Shown: positions 1 through 10,399 of the stretch, piece by piece
Numbering within the stretch: position 1 is the first letter of the stretch
Layout: each line of letters opens with the position of its first letter
Assembly: GCA_009746045.1 (NCBI GenBank)
Contig: RPFO01000819.1
Coordinates: forward strand, 124,001-188,000
Direction: 5' to 3'
Source: Mesostigma viride
Taxonomy: Eukaryota > Streptophyta > Mesostigmatophyceae > Mesostigmatales > Mesostigmataceae
Length of the DNA stretch: 64,000 bases
Translations under genes and position numbers: made by a program
Notes under the pieces: model-generated
What the model was told of the DNA's origin: nothing
What the model saw: only the letters and a program-made list of their open reading frames with translations
The model's database searches: none

Positions 1-599
1 TCCCAGCAGAAATTCGCGAAATGTGATGGGTACCAGAACTGGGTGCTGTACCACCCTAACGACGGACCATGGTCTTGTCTTCAGTCTTCAGCCTCCCCAC
101 CTTCACATTCCCGCCTTCACATTCCCGCCTTCACAACAAGTCCCGACGAACGCGCTATTGTGCATTATACACTAGCTAGCTCATCACGCAATTATTTGTT
201 CCTACTACAGGTCGGCGCGCCGCAGGCCAGGCAAGCAACGCGGGCTGTAAAATGATGCCAAAACCCAAAAATACGCCAAAAATACGACAGAAATACGCCA
301 AAAATACGCGAAACGCAAGAAAGTACGCAAAAATACGCGGCACGTACGAACGGAGGAGCAAGCTGCGGGCCGCACTCCTCGGGGCTGCATGCGTCGGCTA
401 GCTGGGCGTCCGCATTGCTGCCCGAAGCCGGAACTGTAGCCCGCATGGCTGGAGCCTCACCATGCAACTGGCTCCATACTCGCGCCGGTATCCGCTACTA
501 ACGGTGCCTGTACGGCGGAGCTACTGCTATATCTACGCTATTTACTCCTACTACGCTATCTACCCTATCTACCTGAGCTACCGCTACTTCTACCCCCAA
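1..599. other. Unassigned DNA with short AAATACGC repeats
   Basis: No coding region is recognisable. From about 249 to 345 the plus strand holds a degenerate short tandem array based on AAAATACGCC/AAATACGCG, which makes spurious F/Y/V-rich frames on the minus strand. The block from about 462 to 600 lies where the region between gag and protease of the neighbouring Gypsy relic would be expected (compare 37207-37369), but similarity is too weak to call. Confidence 0.4.
249..345. repeat. Degenerate AAATACGC minisatellite
   Basis: About seven imperfect copies of an 8-12 base unit (AAATACGCC, AAATACGAC, AAATACGCG) lie head to tail. No function is evident. Confidence 0.6.
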
Positions 600-2709
600 G
601 GGGAGGGACACTACGCGCGAGGAACGGATGGCCGGGAGGCCGCCTCGTTCGACCGCCCGGTCCGCTCTTCCCCCTCCTCCACCGGTTCCTCCTCATCGTC
701 GTCGCCATATGCATAGCCTGCGATGGCCTGGGCATCCAGCTGCCCACTGTCCGAATCGAGATCGGCCGCGCCTCGTTGCTGCGCTAGCACCTTCGTTCAC
801 CTCGCGGGTCACCCGTTGGAAGGATGGACCTGAGGCCCGAGGCGTTTGATATACTGCGCGGGCTGGCGGCGGGCATCCTGCAGCTTGGCTGCACGTGCTC
901 CCGCGTTACGGGGCCGATCGCCCCGCTGCGCAGGGTCCGGACGTTTGCCGAAGGCGGGGCCGGAGAACTGGGGTACATGCGTCTCCTCATCCTTGCGGGC
1001 GCGCAGGCGAGGGCACTCGCGCTTGAGGTGGCCGACCTCGCCGCACGCAAAGCAGCGGGAAGTGGCCGGGTCGATCGCATTGACCTGGAAATCAGGGTCA
1101 TAATCGCTCTCCGCTGGCCGAGCTCGTAGTCATACGCGTCCTCCTGTGCGACCTCATGGTCCGCGGTGGTGAAGTGGACGCGCCGCCGGGGTGCCGTGAG
1201 CGGGAAGCGCCGTGTAGATGCTGCACGGCGGCGGGCGATCGTACATCCGAGACTTGGTGAACTGCTGAATTTTTATCACATCCCACTCCTCCCATGGGAC
1301 CTCGGCATAGTGCTTGAGCACCTCATCCAAGAGGTCCGGGTGCAGCGCCTCGATGAACCGCGCCTTGTACTCGGTCCAGGTCAGATGTCGTCAAGCCGGC
1401 CGGGCAGTGTACGCCTCAAACTCGGTGAGGAATTCGCGAAACGGCGTGCTGCCCTGACGGAACTTGCCATGCAAAGGCCAGGCGCTCGTGGAGCTTGTAG
1501 TTCGGTGGCACCAACTTGCGCCGGATGCGGGCCATCAGCTCCTCGACCGTGCGCGGGTAGGTGCGTGACGCGGCGCTCTCACTGTGGAGAATGCCGACAA
1601 CGGAGGGATCCATGCACGTCGCCACTAGATAAGGAATCAGCACATCGGTTGCCAACTCCCAATCGCGATGCTCGCACCATGCCCATGCAATAGACCGCCA
1701 GCACCATGCGTTCCCACTCATCGATCTCGCGCGGGGTCATGTCCGCGCGCAACTTGGGCACGGTTTTGAAATCGGGCATGGGCGGAGCCTTGACCGTGGC
1801 CGCCCGCGGGCCTCCTTTAGCGCAAAAGGGCGGACGGTTAAAGGATGCCGGCAGGCCGATTGGGGCCCATGCAGCAGCCCGCGGCTGGCTGCGCGAGGTC
1901 TCAGCGCCTCGCCACAACCAAACGGATGTCGGGTGTTCGTAGCCGGGATCGTTGAGGTCCAACAACCGGCTCAGATTCAGGTTGGGGCCATGCGACATGC
2001 TGGGACGCGGGGGGCCCGTCGCTGGGAGGGACTGACCCAGGCGCGTCTCAGGGCGCTCCTCGGCATCCTCATCGTAGCGAGGGGGAAGTTCGACCTCCCC
2101 CTCCTCCGTCAACCACGGTGAGGTGCCCATGGATTGTGGCTCGCTGCTGAACGAAACACGGCGAGCGGGTTCCGGCATGCAGGGATGGACTACCGCGACC
2201 GTGTCTACGTCCGTTCACTGACCATGGGTGCTCCAATCGTTGGGCCCGTTGCGCATGATAAAAGGCCGCGTTCTGGCTAAGCTGACCATTCGGCTGCGGT
2301 TGCCACTGTGGCCGCTGCGCGCGGCAGTTGCAATTGTGGCGGTTGCTCATGCTGCGGCTGCAATTGCTGCTGGGGCTGCGCCGGTGGGATAGATGCACTC
2401 ATTGGATCTGACCTGGGAGACTCCCGCCTCGGGCCGGTCTCCACCCGTTCCATCCTACTGAAAAATTCCCCCTGCATGTGCTGCTGTAACTAATTGCTCG
2501 CTATCTATGAACATTCCGGCCTGTGGTCTGTACGACTCACGGGCGGGACTAGCCAGCACACCTGGGTGACCTGCAGAGCTGCCCTGCTGGGAGGCTGGGC
2601 TCCGCTGTGATACCCGATCCTCCTGTGCCTGTACGGCCGGACTATCTATACCCGTCTCTCTAACCTCTGACCCTTTAGGTTTACCTTTACCCCTTGTTTT
2701 AGGCGCCAT
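600..2709 (-). pseudogene. gag: Gypsy gag relic (same family as Gypsy-3)
   Basis: Minus-strand gag broken into at least four frames. It starts at an ATG at 2709 (MAPKTRGKGKP) and passes through a Gln/Pro/Asn-rich linker at 2277-2480. A capsid-like stretch follows at about 1420-1780 (WELATDVLIPYL, then YKLHERLAF) and at 1290-1400 (RFIEALHPDL, EVPWEEWD). A good CCHC zinc knuckle lies near 1030-1070 (CFACGEVGHLKREC). The same blocks occur in order in the Gypsy-3 gag at 50400-51241 and, more diverged, in the Gypsy-2 gag. Frameshifts lie near 2470, 1720 and 1410, and there is a stop near 1390. Its acidic C-terminal tail at 640-700 is collinear with the point where Copia-2a entered Gypsy-3, so it serves as an uninterrupted reference. 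Protease and pol are absent. Confidence 0.85.
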
Positions 2710-2956
2710 GGTTACCGTACTACACCCACAAGAAGAGAAGGAAGCAAAGCAAAGGTCAAGACAAAATCTACCGTCTATTATTATATTATATACTATTACT
2801 ATTATAGACAAGCCCCTCTAATCACAATGGCCCCGTCACTGGGTGCTGGGTGGCTGGCTAGCGTGCGTGCTAATCGACAGCTGGTTAAAGGTGACGGTAA
2901 CCTGCTGCTTAGCTCTAGTGTCCTCTGCCCTAGCCAGTGCACTGGTATGTGCGTAC
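2710..2956. other. Leader of the Gypsy relic; flank of Copia-1
   Basis: This is noncoding DNA upstream (on minus) of the gag relic ATG. It includes an AT-rich run at 2777-2810 (TATTATTATATTATATAC type). No LTR end or primer-binding site could be found. Copia-1 begins immediately to the right. Confidence 0.4.
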
Positions 2957-2961
2957 CTACG
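2957..2961. repeat. Target-site duplication of Copia-1, left (CTACG)
   Basis: CTACG directly precedes the 5' LTR and is repeated at 11044-11048 directly after the 3' LTR. A five-base duplication is normal for Copia integration. Confidence 0.9.
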
Positions 2962-3607
2962 AGTTAGCATTTTGGGCAACCAATATGCTAAGTGGATGCA
3001 GTTTGGAAAGACCTTTCCAACGCCGTGCTGACCGCCTGAAACAGACAAGGGACAAGAAAGATATCAAGTCCCGAAGTCCTAGCCATCCGTGGCCGACTAG
3101 GGTCAGCAGTCCTCTGGCATAGTGGACAGGACACGTGGCAGGCCGTGCCTGCACAGGCTTAGCCTGATTATCACGTGACTGTGGTCCACGTAGGCCAGAG
3201 GAGCAGCAGCCTGTGACTGGTGGAATACTGGAGCTGGCACAGGTCTGCAAGGATACTAGGCCTTGCAGGCTTGTGACAGGTCCTGTACTTCCTAGGTTGC
3301 AGAGTCTAGGCAAATCCAGTTCGTCCTGGCTCTGCACTGATGCCAGTGGACGTTGAGGATTTGCCTGCACGCCTGCACGTGCCTCGTCATGCCGATGGGA
3401 ACGAGGAACAACGCAAAGGATATAGCTTGGTCATGGGGGATGACCAGCTATCTCGGAAAGCACGAACCGTGGGTGCCACCTTGGTCGTGGAAGTGCCCAT
3501 TGTGGTCGTGGCCTGGTGAACAGATTTAAGGTTGCTGCCTTGCAACATTGGCTAAGACGCGCTGTGAAAGACCAAGAGCTCACATACGTTGGGAGCTCTT
3601 TCTAACT
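2962..3607 (+). repeat. Copia-1 5' LTR
   Basis: The LTR begins AGTTAGCATT and ends TTTCTAACT, giving terminal inverted AGTTAG/CTAACT rather than TG/CA. It is nearly identical to 10400-11043. No clear tRNA-complementary primer-binding site starting TGG follows it. Confidence 0.92.
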
Positions 3608-3632
3608 CGTATTATTGTCTCCTTACTTCTTC

Positions 3633-4816
3633 ATGTCCAACGTGCCGAGGGAACAGGCCATTGAGCCTTCGCAAAGCCAGAGCTCGCAGCCGCAGCTTCG
3701 GGTAGGAGCCCCGGAGCGATCACGACCTTTTCATCCCTACGCTCATCCGAGCACCGCATCAACCTTCGTCCAGGCGGCGTACCTGGCAAGGGGGCTGGCG
3801 AAGAAAGGTTGGGTAGCAGTTTGCGGAACTGCAGCAGGGCCGGCGGCGAGCGACCCCATTGTGATGCAGATTGAGGCTTCGACAGCTCCCGGCGAATTGT
3901 CGCGAGAGGCCGTCGAAAAGTTTGTGTCAATACGGGACGAGCTGTCCTCGACCATTTACGGTCTGGAGGTGGCTCACCAGGGCGGGCACGTGACCGTGTC
4001 GCAGCTGGATTTGGCGCGGGAGGCACTGGGCCAGATCGTGGCCATTGGACTGGGAGCAGCGCGACTGTTCAACCATCAGGTGGCAACGTCTGTGCTGGGC
4101 GCGGGAGTTGAAGTCCCGGACGTGATCAGGCAAGCGCAGGCGCGCGAAGTCGACAACCCCTGGTCGACACAGAGGTGGTTTCACAAACGTGCGAACACCT
4201 CGTGAACATTCTTTTGCAGGAGTCACGGGGTAACGCAGACCGGTGGGTGATAACCACACGACCATTTGGGATTTGGTCAACACTCGACACACCGCGGGCG
4301 GCGGAACCAGACGCACACGATCCAGTGGTCGAGGTCATCACGGGTCGGGAGGTAACGCCAGAAGACTTCCATTACCAATTCGTTGATCAGCCAGAGGGGA
4401 TCATCGAACGTTCATCTCAGCAGATAGATCAAGGCGACGGTACCAGAAGGGTACGCTGCACGACGTCGTGCTGAGCTGCACGTCCCGCAAGAGCCCGAAC
4501 ACGACTACGGTGGTCGTGGGGCTTGCAACGACAAGCGGGGTGGTGGAACGCGGTGGGTGAGGAACCTTGAGTGGGATCGCTCGAGTGGGAGCGAGCCCCG
4601 GATCCCAGTGGAGAAGTCTGCAGACGGGCGACCCGTTAGCAGAGTGTTTGGACCCTACGCCGACGGGGAGGACGCCGCTGGCAGCGACGAGGAGCGGCCA
4701 GAGACGCCCATCGCAGCCACTGCTCAAGAGCGAGAGCTGGAGGCAGCGAACCAAGCAGGTGCTGAGTCAGTAGCTGGGACGGTGCCCACGGCATCCCCCA
4801 GCGACGCCAGTGCTTG
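3633..4816 (+). pseudogene. Copia-1 ORF1, unknown protein upstream of gag
   Basis: A frame starting at ATG 3633 (MSNVPREQ) directly after the 5' LTR runs to a stop at 4205. It continues in a second frame to about 4474 (EVTPEDFHYQFVDQ) and in a third to the TGA at about 4817 (acidic, Ala/Glu-rich C-terminus). I recognise no domain. The first 190 residues are moderately hydrophobic and helical (LAREALGQIVAIGLGAARLF). It sits before gag, where most Copia elements have only a leader. Copia-2a also has an ORF in this position (49080-49900), though sequence similarity between them is not obvious. Two 1-base frameshifts break it. It could be an N-terminal extension of gag or an accessory protein. 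Confidence 0.55.
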
Positions 4817-4870
4817 AGTCAGTTCTTCCTTTTTCCTTCGCCTTTATTGTTGTGTCCCCACTTGTATATA

Positions 4871-6225
4871 ATGCCTCGTGGCAAACCGGGCGACGGCGAC
4901 AAGGGCGAGGAGGGGGCACCGGCTGGAGAGAGCCAGGAGCCTGGGAAGGGCAAGGAGGCGCTGGTGGGAGAGGCGATCCCAGCCAGCGACGGCGATGGGG
5001 GAAAGCGACCAGGGAGCAAGAGGCGACACGAAGACTCGGTGGAGGAGGCGCGCAAGGCGCGGGCGCTGGGGGCATCTGATGCAATAACGGTGGCGAATGG
5101 GCAACCTGCCGTGGAGAAGCGTAAGAGGGACCCCTCTGCTGACGGCAATGGTAAGAGGCCTCATGTGGATGTGCTCTCCCCTGTGCCTGCTGGACCAAGT
5201 GGTGCTGTTGTTGTGACACCCGCTGTGGTGGAGCCAGTGAAGGCGCTGCCAGGGTCGAGACCTCACATGAGTGCTGTCACTGTTATGAATGGACAAAAGC
5301 CTCTTAACCCACCACTAGCACAGGAAGCTTTGGACAAGTGGCTAGAGGACATGGAGCTTGTTGTGTTCTCCGTGGACCCCACTGTCAACCTAGTGCAAGT
5401 GTTTCACTCGTCCACGTGCAACAGGGACTCGTCAGAGCGTGTCAGGGAGAAGGCTAGGACTGCTGTCAAGGATAAGCTAACCTGGGCACAGTTCCTGGAT
5501 GGGTTGAGGGAGGAGTTCTCTGACAAGGTTCTCAACCTCACCAACTACTACAAGCATCAGTATGACACCTTTGAGATAGTGGGCCCTGTGGCAGAGGAAT
5601 GGGCTAGGCTCAACCGTATCAGGGACAAGGGGGCCAAGTATGGCTTCCTGGTCACAGATAGGGCCTTGGCAGACTATTTCCTGGACCGTATGGGTTTGAG
5701 TGTGGATGGGAGGAACGGTGCCCGCATGTTTCTTAACCAGACTGATGGCTCCTTGCGTGCTCTGGAGCTTGTAATCCTCAGCATAAGGAAGCCAGAACCT
5801 GCCTGCAAGGCTATCCAGTCCCATGGCAGCAATGCCACCTCCGCTGTGCAGGGCCAAGGTGATGTCCCCGGGTACCCAGCCCGTGATGGGGCAAGGCCCA
5901 ACAAGCGTAAGCGCTTCAGGCGCCAGAGGCAGGGGCTCAGGGTGGCAAGGGTGCAGGTCCCCAAGGAGGGGTTGGGGGCCAGCAAGCTGGTGGTCAGCAG
6001 GGTAAGGGTGGCCAAGGGCAAGGCAAGGGCCAAGCTCAAGGCAACCAGGGCAAGCAGGGTGGGCAGCCTCAGGGAGGCCAGGGGAAGCCTGGCAAGGGTG
6101 GGGCTGGGTCTGGGAAGAAGGGTGGAGCATGTTTTGTGTGTGGCAAGGAAGGTCACTGGCGTCGTGAGTGTCCTGACAGGAAGGCCAAGCCTGCTGGGGC
6201 AGGAGGCCAGTCTGGGCAGCAGTGA
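4871..6225 (+). pseudogene. gag: Copia-1 gag
   Basis: The ATG at 4871 (MPRGKPGDGD) opens a charged N-terminal region. A Copia-type capsid domain follows at about 5310-5800 (ALDKWLEDMELVVF, QYDTFEIVGPVAEEW). A basic Gly/Gln/Lys-rich linker and a CCHC knuckle (CFVCGKEGHWRREC, 6130-6171) close it. The knuckle is in frame 1 while the capsid is in frame 2, so a one-base shift lies near 5860-5950. The knuckle frame ends at TGA 6223 and the integrase follows in that same frame. The product would coat and package the element RNA in cytoplasmic virus-like particles. Confidence 0.8.
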
Positions 6226-6229
6226 CTAG
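6223..6229 (+). promoter_or_regulatory. Candidate stop-codon readthrough site UGACUAG
   Basis: The gag knuckle frame ends CAG CAG TGA CTA GCT. The next codons continue open in the same frame through integrase and protease with no other stop to 8220. UGA followed by CUAG is the best-known leaky termination context in eukaryotes and their viruses. Readthrough would make the Gag-Pol fusion. The motif is read directly; the function is inferred. Confidence 0.6.
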
Positions 6230-8220
6230 CTACATCATCCCCTGTAAATAGTCAATCACCCCTTGGGGAAGGTGTGCTGGATGTACATAAGGACGGGGGT
6301 GTGCCCCTTGTGCAGCACCAAGGGTGTAAAGATGTTGTTCTTCCACTGGATTGCAATAACAATGCTGCAGCTGAATTCCCTATGCCTCATGCAGGTGGTG
6401 GGTCTCCAGCAGGTGCTGGCCTGGAGGGCCAAGGGACCTTGCTGGAAGGGCCTGGAGCGGTCCAGGGTGCAGGACCTGACTTGGGGCGTCAGGACGGCCT
6501 GCAGGGAAGCCCTGGAACCTCAGGAGTGGATCATGTGTCCCCACACACGGTTCAGACGTCTCGCCAGGTCAGTACTGACAGAGTGCTGAGCTATGCTGAG
6601 GCTGGCCATAGGTTGCATCACATGTTTGGGCATTCTGGGCAGGCAGCAATGTTTGCTTGGAAGCTAGGTAGGGAGCCTTTGTGGGAGGCTTGCCAGGCTG
6701 CTGCTGAGAACTGTGGTTGCCAGGAGAATGCTGTTCACCCACCTCAGTCCCATGCTAGGGAGCCTGCTAGGGAGCGTGGCGACATCCAGATGGATATCCA
6801 GCATATCAGGGGCTTGTATATATTGGTGGGGGTGGACAGGTTCAGCAGATATAGGCTGATAGACGTTCTGCCTGGTATGCAGGAGCACCACTTGTTGTTG
6901 GGTATGAAGGCCCTGATCCCAGGCTTTGGGGTGTGCAAGAGTGTGCAGGCAGACTTGCAGTTTGACTGTTTGCTCAAGCATCAGGACCAGCTGCCTTGTA
7001 AGCTGGTAGTAGTCCCCAGGGAGAGTCATGGGCAGCAAGGGGCTGTAGAGAGATCCATACGTGAAGTGAAGACAGTGGTGCTAGCAGCAGAGTCAGTGCC
7101 ACTTGTGGCATCTGCCTTAGAGAGGGCAGCCTGGTGTAAGGGGATAGAAGAGCAGCTGAACCACAGGGTTAACTATTACTTTGATGGTGTGGCTGTCTCT
7201 CCCCTGGCCCTGCAGTATAGCTTGTTGCCTGAGAACGTGGTGCAGGCCAGTCTTAGGAAGGCAGATAGGTTATTTGCCCAGCTGAGACGTAAGGACAAGA
7301 ACTGGAATGTGCTGAGGCCTCAGGTGGGGCTGAAGGTCAGGATGTGGAAGGAACCATCTATTCCAGGCAAGCGGGGGAAGTGGCAGGATGGGGTTGTCAC
7401 TCGTGTGGAGGAAGCTAACAGATCTTGCCTGGTGGCTTTGGAAAAGGATCCAAGGCACGTGTACAGGTTGTCCTGGGCTCATGTCAAGGAGAGAAGGCCA
7501 CATGCAATCTGGCCTGCAGACGGGCCAGGCCCTCCCAGCTGGGTTGAGGAGCCAGGCCAGAGCCAGGCAGCAGCAGCTAACAATCCTCTGGTGGTGGATG
7601 ATGGTCTGTCCCTGCTGGAAGATGACGAGCAGGAGGAGGCTGCTGAAGCAACTGTCACAAGGCCAGAGGGGACGGGGCAGCCACCTAAGGCCCGGGGGCC
7701 TCTCATGGCGGACGTCATCCGAGCACTCATGCGCAGCAAACATGATCCCAAGGTATCCAAGCTCACGGGGTGGGGGTCGTGCTGGGCAGCTACAATGGAG
7801 GTAGATACCAACTCACAGGTGTCTGTCATCAGGGAAGAGGATGCTGTAGGCTTACAGATGTCCCATCCCAGTTGCCTTGCTGTGTCTGATTTCTCAGGAA
7901 AGGTGTCCATGAAGATCCTTGGGGAAGTGAATGTGCCTATCTTAGGGGTGCCCACCACGTTCTGTGTGGTAGAGGGCTATCAGGGGCCTGCCATTCTGGG
8001 TCAAAACTTCTTGTGCATGCCAGGGGTTACTTTGACCTCTGATGAGTTGGCACTAGAAGGCAGGGGCAGCCTCCCCCTTGAAAGATATCACTATTCCCAG
8101 GGTCTTGCAGTGGCGGCTAAGGCTGTTAGGAGTCAGCCAGCTGAGGGTCCTCAAGGTCAGGAGCCCATAGCTGAGGACCTGTTGATAATCCCAACCACCT
8201 TTGATCTGCAAGGCAGTTAG
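6226..8220 (+). CDS. pol: Copia-1 pol, integrase then protease-like domain
   Basis: The frame is open from the leaky TGA to the stop at 8218-8220; there is no convincing own ATG, so it is probably expressed by readthrough. The N-terminal zinc region has H/H/C/C ligands (RLHHMFGHSGQ, then CGCQ). The DDE core has D in DIQMDIQHI, D in QADLQFD and E in QGAVERSIREV. After an integrase C-terminal region (KVRMWKEPS, DGVVTRVEEA) comes a retropepsin-like domain at about 7795-8060: MEVDTNSQVSVI, later PAILGQNFL. The usual DTG/DSG loop reads DTN here. Standard Ty1/Copia has protease before integrase; the same inverted order is seen in Copia-2a. The frame shifts at the end before RT. Confidence 0.82.
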   Translation, partial: LATSSPVNSQSPLGEGVLDVHKDGGVPLVQHQGCKDVVLPLDCNNNAAAEFPMPHAGGGSPAGAGLEGQGTLLEGPGAVQGAGPDLGRQDGLQGSPGTSGVDHVSPHTVQTSRQVSTDRVLSYAEAGHRLHHMFGHSGQAAMFAWKLGREPLWEACQAAAENCGCQENAVHPPQSHAREPARERGDIQMDIQHIRGLYILVGVDRFSRYRLIDVLPGMQEHHLLLGMKALIPGFGVCKSVQADLQFDCLLKHQDQLPCKLVVVPRESHGQQGAVERSIREVKTVVLAAESVPLVASALERAAWCKGIEEQLNHRVNYYFDGVAVSPLALQYSLLPENVVQASLRKADRLFAQLRRKDKNWNVLRPQVGLKVRMWKEPSIPGKRGKWQDGVVTRVEEANRSCLVALEKDPRHVYRLSWAHVKERRPHAIWPADGPGPPSWVEEPGQSQAAAANNPLVVDDGLSLLEDDEQEEAAEATVTRPEGTGQPPKARGPLMADVIRALMRSKHDPKVSKLTGWGSCWAATMEVDTNSQVSVIREEDAVGLQMSHPSCLAVSDFSGKVSMKILGEVNVPILGVPTTFCVVEGYQGPAILGQNFLCMPGVTLTSDELALEGRGSLPLERYHYSQGLAVAAKAVRSQPAEGPQGQEPIAEDLLIIPTTFDLQGS

Positions 8221-9401
8221 GGGTAAACAGGTACCAGATAGCTGCTCACAGTCCTATACCCTGGCGCGCCAGCTAGTCGAGATGATGCAAAGCCCCAAGA
8301 TGGCTAAGGCATGGACTCTTGGCTTTGTTGCTTCTGGGCATGAGTGGATAGTTTCCAACTGTGCAGAACCTGTGGATGAACTGCCAGAAGTTCACCAGCT
8401 GCTCAGATTGATGTTTGTCCTCAAGCTCAAGGAGGTAGATGGTGTCCAGGTGCCACATGTCAGACCAGTTGTAACCGAGTATCATGGCACTGGCCAGTTG
8501 TTAGATGAGGAGCTCTATACTCCAGGGATGCTGCATGACACGTGGAGGAGATCCAGAAGCGGTTTGAGCTGGGTAAGATACAGCACATGGTGGAGAATGA
8601 GCCTATGGTCTTCTGTGGCATGCAGGCTACGTTGTTCCAAGCCAAGGGCTCGTGGTTCATCAGGATGGAGGATGGTAAGGACTACCCACAGCAGATTGTG
8701 ACTGCATTGCAGGAGCCCATCACGCAGGCTAGGTGTGCTACCATCAGGGGCATGCTGGCATGGCTTGCAAGTATATGTGCCCCTGACTTGCTGGTTCTGA
8801 GTCGACTTACTGATTCCCAGCTGGTTGAGGTGGGTGCTGAGAGTGTGGTGCAGGCTGTCATGATGTCTCCCCCTCTCATACTGGGTCCTGTGGATTTGTA
8901 CAAGCCCCTTGACATGGTTCTCTATGTGGACAGTTCTATGGATAATAGGAAGGTCACAGAGGTCAGGGGAAGGGCAGCAGCATTAGTTACCCTGGAGCAA
9001 GATCACACCTCACTTGTTACCTGGTACAGTCGGTTGCAGAACAGGGTTACACCCAGCAGTGATATTGCTGAGTGCAGGGCAATCTGTGAAGGGCTGCATA
9101 CTGCTCTTTACTTGAGGGAGCTCTTCTACCAGTTATGTCAAGTGGCTTCCTGTAGGTTGCAGCTGCACACACTGGTGAGGACTGATAGCTGATGGGCATG
9201 GTGCAATTTGTGCACAGGCAGCTGGCCAGGAGCAGGGACCTTGACTACTTGTTGCTCAAGGAGATGTCCTACCTAGCTCACATTGAACATGTGCCTGGTG
9301 TGGACAACCCTGCAGATGCCCTCACCAAGCTGGAGGAGAAGGCGGAGAGGCAGTACCCCCTGCTCCGTGGGCTCATGGACCCCTTACACGGGCGGCCATA
9401 G
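8221..9401 (+). pseudogene. pol: Copia-1 RT/RNase H, core deleted
   Basis: The RT N-terminus in frame 2 (LLRLMFVLKLK, RPVVTEYHG, ELYTPGML) stops abruptly near 8540. It joins sequence equivalent to the RT C-terminus (EIQKRFELGK) in frame 1. Compared with Copia-2a this removes about 150 residues, including the region of the catalytic DD box. RNase H is largely kept (YVDSSMDNR, SDIAECRAI), then shifts frame again near 9185 before the end (VPGVDNPADALTK). The copy cannot make active RT. Confidence 0.85.
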
Positions 9402-10399
9402 AGACCAGGCCTTGCTTCAGCTTGGGTGCCCCCAGTGGGCTGCTTGACCAAAGTACCAAGTGGTGACTGGTGCTTACTGGTTGACAGCCGGTCCTTCAGG
9501 GTTAGGTACACCCTCCTGGACAGGAGTTGGTGTGGAATGTCACTCCTACCAGCTGAGAATCTTGCCTGGCCCTCCCCATGGGGTTCAGAAGAGTCGCCAG
9601 GACTTAAGTCGACGCCTTTGGCCTCAAACAGTTAGGCCATGCAAGGGCAACCCGAATGCTGGTTCTTACAGGTTGCTGTATATATGTTTTCTAGTGCTTG
9701 TTTCCAACCTGTTGCTAATAAAGAACCTGGTTGTGTGACCATGTGGATCATGGTTGCCAGGGAGCCACATTCTGGGTTATATAATGCTTGAATAAAACAT
9801 AATCATGTCTCTCTCATGTTGTTTTCATGGTTGTAATGTCTCCCTTGTGTGAAGTTCCAGGTCACCTATAAACCTGGAGATTGGGGTGGGGTTCAATTCC
9901 CCAGCAGAGCCACAGCCTGGCATGAGTGATTCCTGGGCTTAACACCCAGTGAAGACATGGGCTCCCCAATAAGGCAGTATTTGTATAGGTGCTACCTGAG
10001 TCTCTTTGAGCATAAAAGGGAAAGGCTGGCCAAGGCGGGCGCCATAAGAACGGGCGCCTGTGATAACTGTGAAAGATCAGGAACTCACAATAATACGTTC
10101 TTGGCATCCTTTAATCCCAGCCATTGGACTAGGTAATGTGCCTTCTAACACCAAGTTCCCAAGGAAAGGTTGGGAGCTGACCAAGGGGTCAGGGGATAAC
10201 CTGGGGTGACCTCTGATTCACTGGCCAGTACACCTAGCCTGGTCCAAGGGCGTATATGTTGTTTCCCAAAAGGAGGCAGGACCCTGGGCCATATCAGGTC
10301 TGATCAGCCCCAAGGGACCAAGCGGTCTGTGGCTGAGTGAGCACAAGCAAGGTTAGGCTTGTTTCAAGCTGGTCCAGCTCCAAAAGAAGAAAGGGTTGG
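9402..10399 (+). other. Copia-1 3' noncoding region and polypurine tract
   Basis: About 1 kb without coding sequence lies between RNase H and the 3' LTR. AATAAAG occurs at about 9718 and AATAAAAC at about 9792. The end is a purine tract (AAAAGAAGAAAGGG, 10382-10395) that would prime plus-strand synthesis immediately before the LTR. Confidence 0.7.

Noticed and set aside
9876-9910. Perfect T-arm-like GGGGTTCAATTCCCC with a nearby hairpin, hinting at a tRNA
   Set aside because: No matching acceptor 5' strand, D-arm or proper 7-base anticodon loop upstream; it lies in the 3' noncoding part of Copia-1.
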